A stretch of 6,525 nucleotides of DNA from a bacterium (GCA_021809565.1 JAJZKG010000030.1:1-6525); one strand, 5' to 3'; shown: positions 1 through 5,111, numbered from the stretch's first letter. The notes: generated by a model not told the origin, from the sequence alone. Made by a program: numbers and translations.

Positions 1-162
1 TTTTGGATATAACGAATTTTTGATAAGATCAATATTATTTTTTAAATGAGATATATCTATGTTATCAAGATTTTTAATTGCTAGTTTATTCCAGATTAAA
101 TATGATATTATCGCTTCTCTTCTATTATCTTCCGTATTAAACTGGGATTTCGTTTGCATCAT
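1..162 (-). CDS. Unidentified protein, 3' end cut by window edge
   Basis: An open frame of 54 codons runs from a double ATG (162-160 and 159-157) to position 1 without a stop, so the gene continues outside the window. It overlaps the end of the upstream small membrane-protein gene by 26 nt, the packing seen throughout this minus-strand run, which supports translation as part of the same operon. The visible part is hydrophilic and looks helical: a charged start with a DNRRE stretch at residues 12-16, then an amphipathic SYLIWNKLAI segment (20-29) and further Asn/Asp/Lys/Ile-rich helix. No membrane segment, signal peptide or catalytic motif is visible. No strong Shine-Dalgarno sequence precedes the ATG pair, so translational coupling to the overlapping gene is likely. 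I do not recognise the family. Confidence 0.6.
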   Translation of the reverse strand, partial: MMQTKSQFNTEDNRREAIISYLIWNKLAIKNLDNIDISHLKNNIDLIKNSLYPK

Positions 163-319
163 TATTCTGATCTAAAACATCTTTAATACCTGAAATTAGA
201 AGAGCTAAACCTCCAGAAAAAGCAAGACTAGCTACTAGTTTATTTTTAGAAGATAATCCAGCAATTATCATAATTAATCCACTGATACCCTCTAAAACTA
301 TTTTTTGATTTTTATCCAT
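137..319 (-). CDS. Small two-helix membrane protein
   Basis: A 60-residue protein with two hydrophobic segments, about residues 8-22 (ends IMIIAGL) and 28-46 (SLAFSGGLALLISGI), joined by a short polar turn SSKNK. This is a membrane hairpin with an acidic, Asn-rich tail. Its start overlaps the end of the GIY-YIG gene by 8 nt, and its own end overlaps the next gene. A GAGG lies upstream of the ATG but at a long spacing. The size and hairpin topology would fit a small holin-like or phage/plasmid-type membrane protein, but no diagnostic motif supports that and many unrelated proteins look like this. The function is unknown; the CDS call rests on operon packing and clear membrane periodicity. Confidence 0.65.
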   Translation of the reverse strand: MDKNQKIVLEGISGLIMIIAGLSSKNKLVASLAFSGGLALLISGIKDVLDQNNDANEIPV

Positions 320-573
320 ATTTTATTTTATTCCTCACAGGTTTATGCTTTCTTATAAGTTTTTTTTCTAATCGTCTAGCATCAGATGTACGTTTAGTAT
401 GTTTAACCTTAAAAGTATAAAATTTTTGTTTTTTATGTTGTTTTAATCTAAGCTTAAGATTATTGGAGCTTCCAACATAAGTTGGTTTTTTAGCTCTTTT
501 TTTATATAATTCATAAGTTCCAGGTCCACTTTTTACTCTTTTAATATTTTCATTATTAAATTTCTTACGCATG
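312..573 (-). CDS. Minimal GIY-YIG nuclease
   Basis: An 86-residue protein made almost entirely of a GIY-YIG nuclease domain, the fold found in the UvrC N-terminus, Slx1 and many mobile-element endonucleases, which cleaves DNA with a metal ion. All the usual landmarks are present: GTY at 18-20 within SGPGTYEL, YVG at 32-34, the arginine R42 in LRLKQH, the metal-binding glutamate E69 in RRLEKKLI, and N81 in PVRNK. It is very rich in Lys and Arg, as expected for nucleic-acid binding, and has no extra specificity domain. I prefer the ATG at 573 to the one at 581: a GGAG sits 9 nt before it, whereas it abuts the earlier ATG. The start overlaps the upstream cysteine-protein gene by 9 nt. The role (repair, element mobility or restriction) is not visible from sequence. 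Confidence 0.85.
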
Positions 574-786
574 TTTATCATCTCCGTTTATTGCACAATT
601 ACAGTCTGATTCATTCTCCTGTTTGATGATTTTTCCATTCTCGTTACACACCCAATAAGATTCTTTTCGTATAAGCCCTTTATTACTTGTCATCTTTTTA
701 CATTCTCCGGGCCTTAGCTCATCAGTTTCTTTTTTTATATTTATATCATTTCTATTATACCCAAAATTTATAAATGGCCAATTCAT
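565..786 (-). CDS. Small four-cysteine protein, unidentified
   Basis: A 73-residue hydrophilic protein with cysteines at 29, 47, 62 and 64, in the contexts GEC, WVC and DCNC. Four cysteines in a short soluble protein could bind zinc, but the spacing does not match a zinc finger or ribbon that I know, so this is inference only. There is no membrane segment. It sits between two nuclease genes, 4 nt after the stop of the PD-(D/E)XK gene and overlapping the GIY-YIG gene by 9 nt, so it is probably co-translated and might be a partner of one of them. A GGAG is present 14 nt upstream of the ATG, farther than usual. Family not recognised. Confidence 0.6.
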   Translation of the reverse strand: MNWPFINFGYNRNDINIKKETDELRPGECKKMTSNKGLIRKESYWVCNENGKIIKQENESDCNCAINGDDKHA

Positions 787-790
787 ATCA

Positions 791-1093
791 TCATCTTTTG
801 CTCCAGTTTCCTAACCACCTTGATTTTATCCCTTTTTTATCCTTATGTATATAGAGCGCAGCGCCTTTTCGTTTCTTTGCCATTTTTCGTAGGCTTCTAT
901 ACCCGCTGGAAGAAAGCCTGGCACTTCCAGATTTAACTTGTACATATGTTTTATACCCAGATGGGGATCTCCCATAAATATCTGCGGGTCCGCGGCTTCC
1001 CTTACTTCTATGAAGATTAGTCCAACCCTTGTCTCGCATCCAGTTCTCGACTTTCTTCTCTTGTATTCTTCCTCTTCTGTACAAATTCACCAT
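791..1093 (-). CDS. PD-(D/E)XK nuclease-like protein (Hjc/Mrr type)
   Basis: A 100-residue basic protein with the layout of a small PD-(D/E)XK nuclease such as archaeal Holliday-junction resolvase Hjc or an Mrr catalytic domain. It has an N-terminal helix with an acidic residue (E12 or E16 in GRIQEKKVENWM), the strand-turn RSKGSRGPADIYG with the metal-binding D38, then YVQVKSG with Q52-x-K54. Hjc usually has E-x-K here; Q-x-K is the common form in Mrr-like nucleases, so activity remains plausible. The length is close to a bare catalytic core. I chose the ATG at 1093 over an ATG at 1132 because GGGGG (1101-1105) sits 7 nt before it and the extra 13 residues add nothing like the fold. It is the first gene of the minus-strand operon and ends with TGA, which shows TGA is a stop in this genome. 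Confidence 0.75.
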   Translation of the reverse strand: MVNLYRRGRIQEKKVENWMRDKGWTNLHRSKGSRGPADIYGRSPSGYKTYVQVKSGSARLSSSGYRSLRKMAKKRKGAALYIHKDKKGIKSRWLGNWSKR

Positions 1094-1132
1094 GTTTTCG
1101 CCCCCTATATATAAATATAGAGCGGATCTCAT

Positions 1133-1140
1133 TTATATAT
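1133..1140 (-). promoter_or_regulatory. TATA box of the left small-gene operon
   Basis: ATATATAA on the minus strand. An archaeal start site about 26 bp downstream would fall near 1110, giving a leader of about 17 nt that contains the GGGGG at 1101-1105 before the ATG at 1093. A second TATA-like stretch at 1106-1116 would place transcription start inside the gene and is less likely. Confidence 0.45.
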
Positions 1141-1176
1141 TTTTCTGTTATAGTGTCTTTGTATTTTCTACATACA

Positions 1177-1197
1177 TATAAGATTTAAATACTTATA
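1177..1197. repeat. Inverted repeat bracketing the TATA box
   Basis: TATAAG at 1177-1182 and CTTATA at 1192-1197 form a perfect 6-bp inverted repeat with a 9-nt spacer that is the TATA region itself. A dimeric winged-helix protein or a toxin-antitoxin complex bound here would block TBP, so it is a candidate autoregulatory operator. Short A/T-rich inverted repeats also arise by chance. Confidence 0.35.
1184..1191 (+). promoter_or_regulatory. TATA box of wHTH-Panacea-MazF operon
   Basis: TTTAAATA centred 27 bp upstream of the ATG at 1215, the spacing that puts transcription start at or next to the start codon (leaderless mRNA). No Shine-Dalgarno sequence lies between box and ATG, in agreement. 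A 6-bp inverted repeat brackets the box (separate entry). Confidence 0.6.
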
Positions 1198-1214
1198 ATA
1201 ATACTACTACTAAT

Positions 1215-1547
1215 ATGAAAGAGCCTGACTACAGTCTTTATTTGGATCCAGGCTATAGGCCGTTACTAAACTATTCAAGGCTTGTTGTATTATCTGTATT
1301 ATATAACGAATGTCCGGATGGGGTTCCCTACAAAGTTTTGAAAGAGATCGTGCGTTTGCCAGACGGTAGCTTTGGGCCTAATATCTCCTGGTTAAAAGAT
1401 AGAAATTACATAATATCTAAAGAACAGAAATTTGAGGGAGAAAATACTGTTACATATATTATCACAGAAGAGGGAGAAAACGCTTATTTATACATAAAAA
1501 AGTGGCTTGAAAAGGTGATTGGAATTAAAAGTGGAGGTAGAATATGA
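1215..1547 (+). CDS. Winged-helix DNA-binding protein
   Basis: A 110-residue protein with a winged-helix domain of the HTH_34/ArsR-like kind: helix 1 SRLVVLSVLYNE (21-32), a second helix PYKVLKEIVRL (38-48), a putative recognition helix after the DG turn (GSFGPNISWLKDR, 51-63), then a beta wing (about 65-83, NYIISKE...VTYIIT), followed by EEGENAYLYIKKWLEK as the C-terminal helix. It is the first gene of a three-gene operon; its stop overlaps the start of the Panacea-like gene in an ATGA. The likely job is to autoregulate this toxin-antitoxin operon, probably via the inverted repeat over its promoter; that is inference from position. It could instead act elsewhere. No ligand- or metal-binding cysteines are present. 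Confidence 0.85.
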   Translation: MKEPDYSLYLDPGYRPLLNYSRLVVLSVLYNECPDGVPYKVLKEIVRLPDGSFGPNISWLKDRNYIISKEQKFEGENTVTYIITEEGENAYLYIKKWLEKVIGIKSGGRI

Positions 1548-2086
1548 CAGAAGGATTTGGAGTAGTGAAAGCGATATTGGAGAAATTTAATGTTAAATTA
1601 GATTTGTCAGATTTAGATTCAAAGATAATTACGCAAAAGTTGACTTTTATATTTCAGACGCTTGCTAAAGAGGAGCTTTACAAAGACTTTAACTTTTACA
1701 TTTATGGGCCGTACTCAAAAGAGCTTACATCAGATTATTATTCTGATAGAATAAAAATGAGTGCGGCAAATTTAACTGAAAAAGAAAAAAGCGTTTTAGA
1801 CCAAATGTACTCATTATTAAATAAAAAGGTAGACAAAGAAAAAATGGAAATAATAGGAAGCTTGTTGTTTTTAAGGTTGCATGATAAGCTTGAATGGGAA
1901 GATGCCTATGAGATATTATTAAAGCTTAAACCCAGGCTAAAACCAGAAAAGGTGGCAGTTTGCATGAACGATGCAAAGAGACTTTTAATAACAGAAGATG
2001 AAATTAAAAGCTTTAATGATAGTATAAAAGAAGAAATTGAAGATTGGGATAGAGTATCAAACGAAACAATAAGTAAGGATGACTAA
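1544..2086 (+). CDS. YwgA/Panacea (SocA-like) antitoxin
   Basis: A 180-residue all-helical, acidic protein with the hallmark of the YwgA/Panacea (SocA, DUF4065-related) group: a helix KIITQKLTFIFQTLAKEEL (about 27-45), then a short FNFYIYGPYSKELTSDYY stretch with the conserved YGPYSKEL at 54-61. A charged helical tail (about 78-180) includes LLKLKPRLKPEKV. Panacea domains are known as promiscuous antitoxins that neutralise many unrelated toxins by direct contact; here the next gene, 3 nt away, encodes a MazF-like toxin, so neutralising it is the natural reading. GGAGG precedes the ATG by 7 nt, and the ATGA overlap with the regulator gene indicates translational coupling. Direct neutralisation is inferred, not shown. 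Confidence 0.75.
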   Translation: MTEGFGVVKAILEKFNVKLDLSDLDSKIITQKLTFIFQTLAKEELYKDFNFYIYGPYSKELTSDYYSDRIKMSAANLTEKEKSVLDQMYSLLNKKVDKEKMEIIGSLLFLRLHDKLEWEDAYEILLKLKPRLKPEKVAVCMNDAKRLLITEDEIKSFNDSIKEEIEDWDRVSNETISKDD

Positions 2087-2089
2087 TTT

Positions 2090-2416
2090 ATGGATGGTGA
2101 GATTCATCTTTTTGACTTCAGCGGAGGAAAAGGAAGGGAAGAAACCTATTCTCGGCCAGCAATAATCTTAAAGGCCATAACAGAATACGGTCTTTTGGTA
2201 GTATTACCTCTTACGAGCAAGATAAATAAAAACATGCCGTTTACATATTTTATCAGGAAAACACCAGAGAATGGGCTTAAGGAGGATAGCCTGGTCTTGC
2301 TTGGACATATAAAATCAATAGATCCATCGAGACTTTTGAGTGGAAGTTTTGGTAAATTAAATGAACAGGATATGAATAATATGAAGGCAATTATAAGAGA
2401 TATGTTAGAGTTGTAA
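2090..2416 (+). CDS. MazF/PemK-family endoribonuclease toxin
   Basis: A 108-residue protein of MazF/PemK type, the SH3-like-barrel toxins that cut RNA, usually mRNA. Visible landmarks are the opening GEIHLFDF (3-10), YSRPAII (20-26) with R22 where MazF enzymes have the catalytic arginine, VVLPLTS (37-43) with T42/S43 at the usual Ser/Thr position, NGLKEDSLVLLGHIKSIDPSRL (61-82), and a C-terminal helix with FGKLNEQD and ending DMLEL. Length matches the family, so it appears intact. It starts 3 nt after the Panacea-like gene, with AAGGATG in the preceding stop region as a possible ribosome site. Expected to be held inactive by its neighbour and co-regulated with it. A decayed relative lies at 4715-5001. 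RNA target specificity cannot be read from sequence. Confidence 0.85.
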   Translation: MDGEIHLFDFSGGKGREETYSRPAIILKAITEYGLLVVLPLTSKINKNMPFTYFIRKTPENGLKEDSLVLLGHIKSIDPSRLLSGSFGKLNEQDMNNMKAIIRDMLEL

Positions 2417-2419
2417 ATG

Positions 2420-2490
2420 CTTAAATGAAATATTTTAAGTAACTAACTTCTTAATAACACTCCACCTAATTTTCGATATTTTATTCTGTT
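2420..2490 (+). terminator. Possible terminator in the convergent gap
   Basis: Just past the toxin stop is a 6-bp inverted repeat (CTTAAA at 2420-2425, TTTAAG at 2434-2439), then T-rich sequence at 2469-2490 on the plus strand. Archaeal termination mainly needs T-rich tracts, so this fits, but the signal is weak. The gap separates convergent genes and holds nothing else I can see. Confidence 0.3.
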
Positions 2491-2505
2491 ACAACTAGAT
2501 ATCCT

Positions 2506-3252
2506 CTAAAAACCGGTTTTATACCCTTCTTCAATGTAATAGCTTGCTACCATTAGTACACCAGTTATAATACCCATATATGGTCCAAAACTGACTAAAG
2601 AAGGTTGAATACTGGAAGGAGATGATGAAAATGAGATGAAATTAAGTCCTAAAATTAGAAAAATGCTGTATAGTATACTGGTTATCCCCCCTGAAAATGC
2701 GTGTTTGTAGTTCTTGAATGACAAAGAAATTTCAATTATAGCTATAATATAAAGCAATAGACTACCCATTAAGAGAATACTAGAAGATAAGGGGATAGCA
2801 TAACTTTGACTAGAGATTATTAATAAATATGAATTCTTTACTATACCTTGAAATACAGTTTGGTATATTTGGTATAAATCTATCTTGAATAAAACTATAG
2901 ATAATGCTGGCATTATTAAGCTAGTAAGCATAATTATTAGCGAAACTATCATTAAAATCTTAGGTATTAATATTGTTAATGTAGAATCTGCTCTATATTC
3001 TCCTTTAATATCAGAATATTTATTTTCTTCAGTTTCATTTTTTATCTGTTTTCTATCTTTTATATCCATTTTAAAATTTTTCTTGTCTTCTGCTTTATTT
3101 TTTAATGAATTTTGCGTTGTTTTTTTAGATTTATATAACTTATATAAATTATATAAAATTCCAAAAAAGATAAGTATTATGATAGTTACTAAAAGTATAG
3201 GTTCAAGCCTCAAAGATTTTAGAGAATTAAATCCCAGTGATGATAATGCCAT
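2506..3252 (-). CDS. Five-helix membrane protein with charged linker
   Basis: A 248-residue protein with five predicted membrane helices: about 18-37, 93-122 (long), 155-178, 187-208 and 222-240. Between the first and second helices lies a 55-residue, strongly charged Lys/Glu/Asp-rich segment (38-93, for example KNKAEDKKNFK) that is probably a flexible cytosolic linker or coiled coil. The first helix has a short N-terminus and could be a signal anchor. The last three helices are rich in Ser, Gly and Ile, with a polar SSSPSSIQPS loop (209-218). No transporter, protease or channel motif is visible and I do not recognise the family. It is monocistronic on the minus strand, with a TATA box 27 bp before its ATG. 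It converges on the toxin operon. Confidence 0.7.
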   Translation of the reverse strand: MALSSLGFNSLKSLRLEPILLVTIIILIFFGILYNLYKLYKSKKTTQNSLKNKAEDKKNFKMDIKDRKQIKNETEENKYSDIKGEYRADSTLTILIPKILMIVSLIIMLTSLIMPALSIVLFKIDLYQIYQTVFQGIVKNSYLLIISSQSYAIPLSSSILLMGSLLLYIIAIIEISLSFKNYKHAFSGGITSILYSIFLILGLNFISFSSSPSSIQPSLVSFGPYMGIITGVLMVASYYIEEGYKTGF

Positions 3253-3275
3253 ATATTATATCTATATTGTTTATG

Positions 3276-3283
3276 TTTTATAA
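3276..3283 (-). promoter_or_regulatory. TATA box of the five-helix membrane protein gene
   Basis: TTATAAAA on the minus strand, centred about 27 bp upstream of the ATG at 3252. No Shine-Dalgarno sequence is found between, so the transcript is probably leaderless. Confidence 0.55.
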
Positions 3284-3401
3284 CTATTGCATTAATTTCA
3301 GAATTTAAATGAAAATTATGTTTAATATACCTTTACTAAAACTTTAAGATATAAATATTCTGATTAGAAAAGTAATTTAATCTGTGGAGAAAACAAACTA
3401 T

Positions 3402-3464
3402 ATGCCAGTGGTAGTTCTAATTTCTTGTGTCAGTAAGAATGTTTATTTGCTGTTAGCATTATAA
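3402..3464 (+). pseudogene. Remnant start of a DUF6884-like gene
   Basis: A short frame of 20 codons opens with PVVVLISCVSKN (residues 2-13) and then stops. Proteins with the DUF6884 domain characteristically begin with a hydrophobic strand followed by SC(V)SKK, and this matches closely. The next part of that domain usually has a Lys/Ala-rich stretch and an LY motif; the following bases (to about 3520) give only a broken LYN-like fragment. So this looks like the 5' stub of a lost gene. A GGAG (3386-3389) and an upstream TATA-like ATATAAATA (about 3350-3358) suggest that the expression signals survive. A chance ORF is possible, since only a dozen residues carry the match. The rest of 3253-3523 shows nothing else recognisable. 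Confidence 0.4.
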
Positions 3465-3523
3465 GAAAGGTATAACTAGAATTTGTTGGATTAAATTTCT
3501 TATTTAATAAAGTTTAAGCACAT

Positions 3524-4222
3524 CTAATCATAAATCTTAAGGTTTTTCAATAAGAATTTGTAGTGCTCACGCCAAAGTACTAAAAATGCAATCAAGGCAA
3601 ACGATATTATTAATCCTATCAAGTGTACTAATAGTACAAAGCTGTAATATGAGACTAAAGTCAGAAGAATGATCATTATAAGTAAAAATAGCATAAACTG
3701 TGCTGCTCTGTCCCTTACCTCTTTACTGTATTTTTTGTTGGCTTTCTTGATAAAAAGCCCTCTGAAGTCAAATATGATTACATATATAAGGAAATAGATG
3801 AGCAAAGTTATGGCAATTATCGATGTTCCCCTAGAAGGTATTTTAAATGTAAACCAGTAAATAGCCGAAGTCAGGTACGAGGAGAGTATGCCTATACAAA
3901 AAATATCAGAAGGCTTAAGAAATCTGTTTAACTTGTTCCTTTTTGTGTACATATAGCTCATTATTGCTAGCATTATGAAAACCGGCAGGAAGTTCAAAGA
4001 AAAACCTACCACGAAATTACCATAATAAGGCGAGAAGTCTTCCAATGCACTGAAAGGGCTTGTTATAAAAATCAGGATGTTGTTTGGAATTATATTGTAT
4101 AAAGAAACGTATATCCAGTTGAAAATTACATACAATGCAGAAAAAAGCAGGCTGAAATTGAAGATTTTAAGGTATGAGAGCAATCTTATGCTGCTACTAT
4201 TCCTATGCTTGTTATAATTCAT
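3524..4222 (-). CDS. Six-helix membrane protein
   Basis: A 232-residue polytopic membrane protein with about six hydrophobic helices: 20-42, 69-92, 105-125, 133-152, 174-197 and 200-217. It has basic loops (KRNKLNRFLK at 94-103; KKANKKYSKEVRDR at 159-172) that by the positive-inside rule face the cytosol, and a basic C-terminal tail (218-232). The loop between helices 1 and 2 contains PFSALEDFSPYYGN (56-69). The layout resembles small Yip1-like or other uncharacterised archaeal integral membrane proteins, but I see no defining motif and name no family. It has its own TATA box about 29 bp before the ATG. It lies 271 bp upstream of the other membrane-protein gene on the same strand, but each has its own promoter, so joint function is only a guess. 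Confidence 0.7.
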   Translation of the reverse strand: MNYNKHRNSSSIRLLSYLKIFNFSLLFSALYVIFNWIYVSLYNIIPNNILIFITSPFSALEDFSPYYGNFVVGFSLNFLPVFIMLAIMSYMYTKRNKLNRFLKPSDIFCIGILSSYLTSAIYWFTFKIPSRGTSIIAITLLIYFLIYVIIFDFRGLFIKKANKKYSKEVRDRAAQFMLFLLIMIILLTLVSYYSFVLLVHLIGLIISFALIAFLVLWREHYKFLLKNLKIYD

Positions 4223-4248
4223 AATAATATAAGGAGATAATTAAAAGA

Positions 4249-4254
4249 TTTAAA
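4249..4254 (-). promoter_or_regulatory. TATA box of the six-helix membrane protein gene
   Basis: TTTAAA in the minus-strand context CTTTAAATC, preceded by a purine-rich GAAAA that could serve as a BRE. It is centred about 29-30 bp upstream of the ATG at 4222. A leaderless transcript would fit, although an AGGAG on the minus strand (4232-4236) could also serve as a ribosome site. Confidence 0.45.
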
Positions 4255-4362
4255 GTTTTCAGGTTTATTATCTTTAATACATATAATTATAAATTTTAAT
4301 TACATTTTGTCGTATTAAGTAACTTTTTGATACAATTAACCACAATATTATTAAGGTTTATC

Positions 4363-4712
4363 ATGGAATTGCCAATAATCTATAAATTGAAAAGGATAGC
4401 ACAGAAGGATTCAGCAGAATTACAGGATGAAGTAATATGAGTAGTATATGAAATTTTCGATAACGCTGTAATAGACGGTGGTGTGGCCACATGGCGTTGT
4501 TATGGTACAAAAAAAGTCGGGGATAAAGTCATTTCTGTCTGTTTATGGCCTAGAAAAAAGCTGACGGATTTCGTTTGCTTTGAGCTGACTATACCGGACG
4601 ATGTTTTAAATAATATTATAAAACTATAGACAGAAATAAAACTGAGGAATATCTGAAGAAGGCAACTAAATATATAAAGTTAAGAGTAAAAATGTTTTCA
4701 TTTATTCGCTAA
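4363..4712 (+). pseudogene. Broken gene of unknown family (nonsense plus frameshift)
   Basis: A former protein of about 115 residues. Reading from ATG 4363 (AAGG 5 nt before it), 25 codons end at TGA 4438-4440. The frame then continues for 62 sense codons (for example VATWRCYGTKKVGDKVISVC and FELTIPDDVLNNII) to TAG 4627-4629. A shift at the four-A run 4620-4623 restores a long frame, TIDRNKTEEYLKKATKYIKL, to TAA 4710-4712. One A lost from a five-A run would explain the shift; a single change of CGA to TGA would explain the nonsense codon. TGA is a genuine stop in this genome. I do not recognise the family; the middle part only vaguely resembles DUF5655-type domains. It lies directly before a decayed mazF, so it may have been its antitoxin partner (inference). 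A homopolymer sequencing error could mimic the frameshift. Confidence 0.6.
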
Positions 4713-4714
4713 TA

Positions 4715-5001
4715 ATGATTAGAGTATTTAGCCACATAACCGGGTCATAATAAAAAATTTCGTAGGATATGGTTTAGTTTTTGTGGTCCCTATAAGCAAA
4801 GGTGAACAAAGATTTTCAGAGGCATTTAATGTGCCTATAATTAAAACACCGACAAATGGCTTGGATGAAGATTCTGTAGCGGTAACTTATCAAGGAACAA
4901 CTTTAGACAAAGAGGAACGATTAATACGTAAACTTGGGGATCTGGATACTGAATCATTCAAACTTATAAAGACTAACTTGAGAAAGCAGCTTGACTTATA
5001 A
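4715..5001 (+). pseudogene. N-terminally damaged MazF/PemK toxin remnant
   Basis: From a TAG at 4729-4731 an open frame reads HNRVIIK, GYGLVFVVPISK, TPTNGLDEDSVAV, LDKEERLIRKLGDL and ends QLDL at 4999-5001. These 88 residues align end to end without gaps to residues 21-108 of the intact MazF at 2090-2416, with KTP-NGL-EDS at the same places. The opening MazF strand (G-E-I...DF) is missing. ATG 4715 followed by MIRV may be the original start in another frame, so the 5' part has lost sequence and shifted frame. The RP pair has become NRV, which suggests a lost codon at the catalytic arginine. A GTG at 4783 could start only a shorter, incomplete domain. Probably non-functional as a toxin; a shortened immunity or decoy role is possible but unsupported. 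Confidence 0.7.
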
Positions 5002-5013
5002 CTTTAAACCATC

Positions 5014-5032
5014 AGAAATTGATCTAATTTCT
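5014..5032 (+). terminator. Small hairpin after the mazF remnant
   Basis: AGAAATT (5014-5020) and AATTTCT (5026-5032) form a perfect 7-bp stem with a 5-nt loop, followed by CCGTTTTG. It lies 12 nt after the remnant's stop and could terminate transcription ahead of the repeat-protein promoter. Only four T residues follow, so the call is weak. Confidence 0.3.
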
Positions 5033-5041
5033 CCGTTTTGT

Positions 5042-5068
5042 AATTCAGTTTCAACATTATACTGAATT
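5042..5068. repeat. 8-bp inverted repeat upstream of repeat-protein promoter
   Basis: AATTCAGT (5042-5049) and ACTGAATT (5061-5068) are perfect inverted copies with an 11-nt spacer, about 12 bp upstream of the TATA box at 5081. The centre-to-centre distance of 19 bp puts the half-sites roughly two helical turns apart, as for a dimeric regulator. Position upstream of the TATA box suggests activator binding, or a terminator hairpin for upstream transcription. Confidence 0.4.
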
Positions 5069-5080
5069 TAAATTGTATAA

Positions 5081-5090
5081 TTTATATATA
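5081..5090 (+). promoter_or_regulatory. TATA box of the repeat-protein gene
   Basis: TTTATATATA centred 26-27 bp upstream of the ATG at 5112. There is no Shine-Dalgarno sequence between box and ATG, so the mRNA is probably leaderless. Confidence 0.6.
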
Positions 5091-5111
5091 AATTATCCTC
5101 ATATATACCCT

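Noticed and set aside
1106..1116. Second TATA-like stretch as promoter of the nuclease gene
   Set aside because: A start site 26 bp downstream would fall inside the coding sequence. The box at 1133-1140 gives a sensible short leader.
1094..1132. Upstream ATG start for the PD-(D/E)XK nuclease
   Set aside because: The extra 13 residues do not fit the fold, and the ribosome site GGGGG and the predicted start site near 1110 favour the ATG at 1093.
2885..3283. Plus-strand 132-codon open frame opposite the five-helix membrane gene
   Set aside because: It is antisense to a longer frame with regular membrane helices and a well-placed TATA box. Its Ile/Leu/Phe-rich content mirrors the A/T-rich opposite strand.
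4438..4440. TGA in the broken gene as a recoded codon (Trp, or selenocysteine)
   Set aside because: TGA ends the nuclease gene at 791-793, the Trp codons in that pseudogene's own frame are TGG, no selenocysteine element is evident, and a separate frameshift also breaks the gene.
4783..5001. A functional 72-residue toxin starting at GTG 4783
   Set aside because: The MazF-like frame clearly continues upstream of 4783, and a start there would omit the first strands and the catalytic arginine region.
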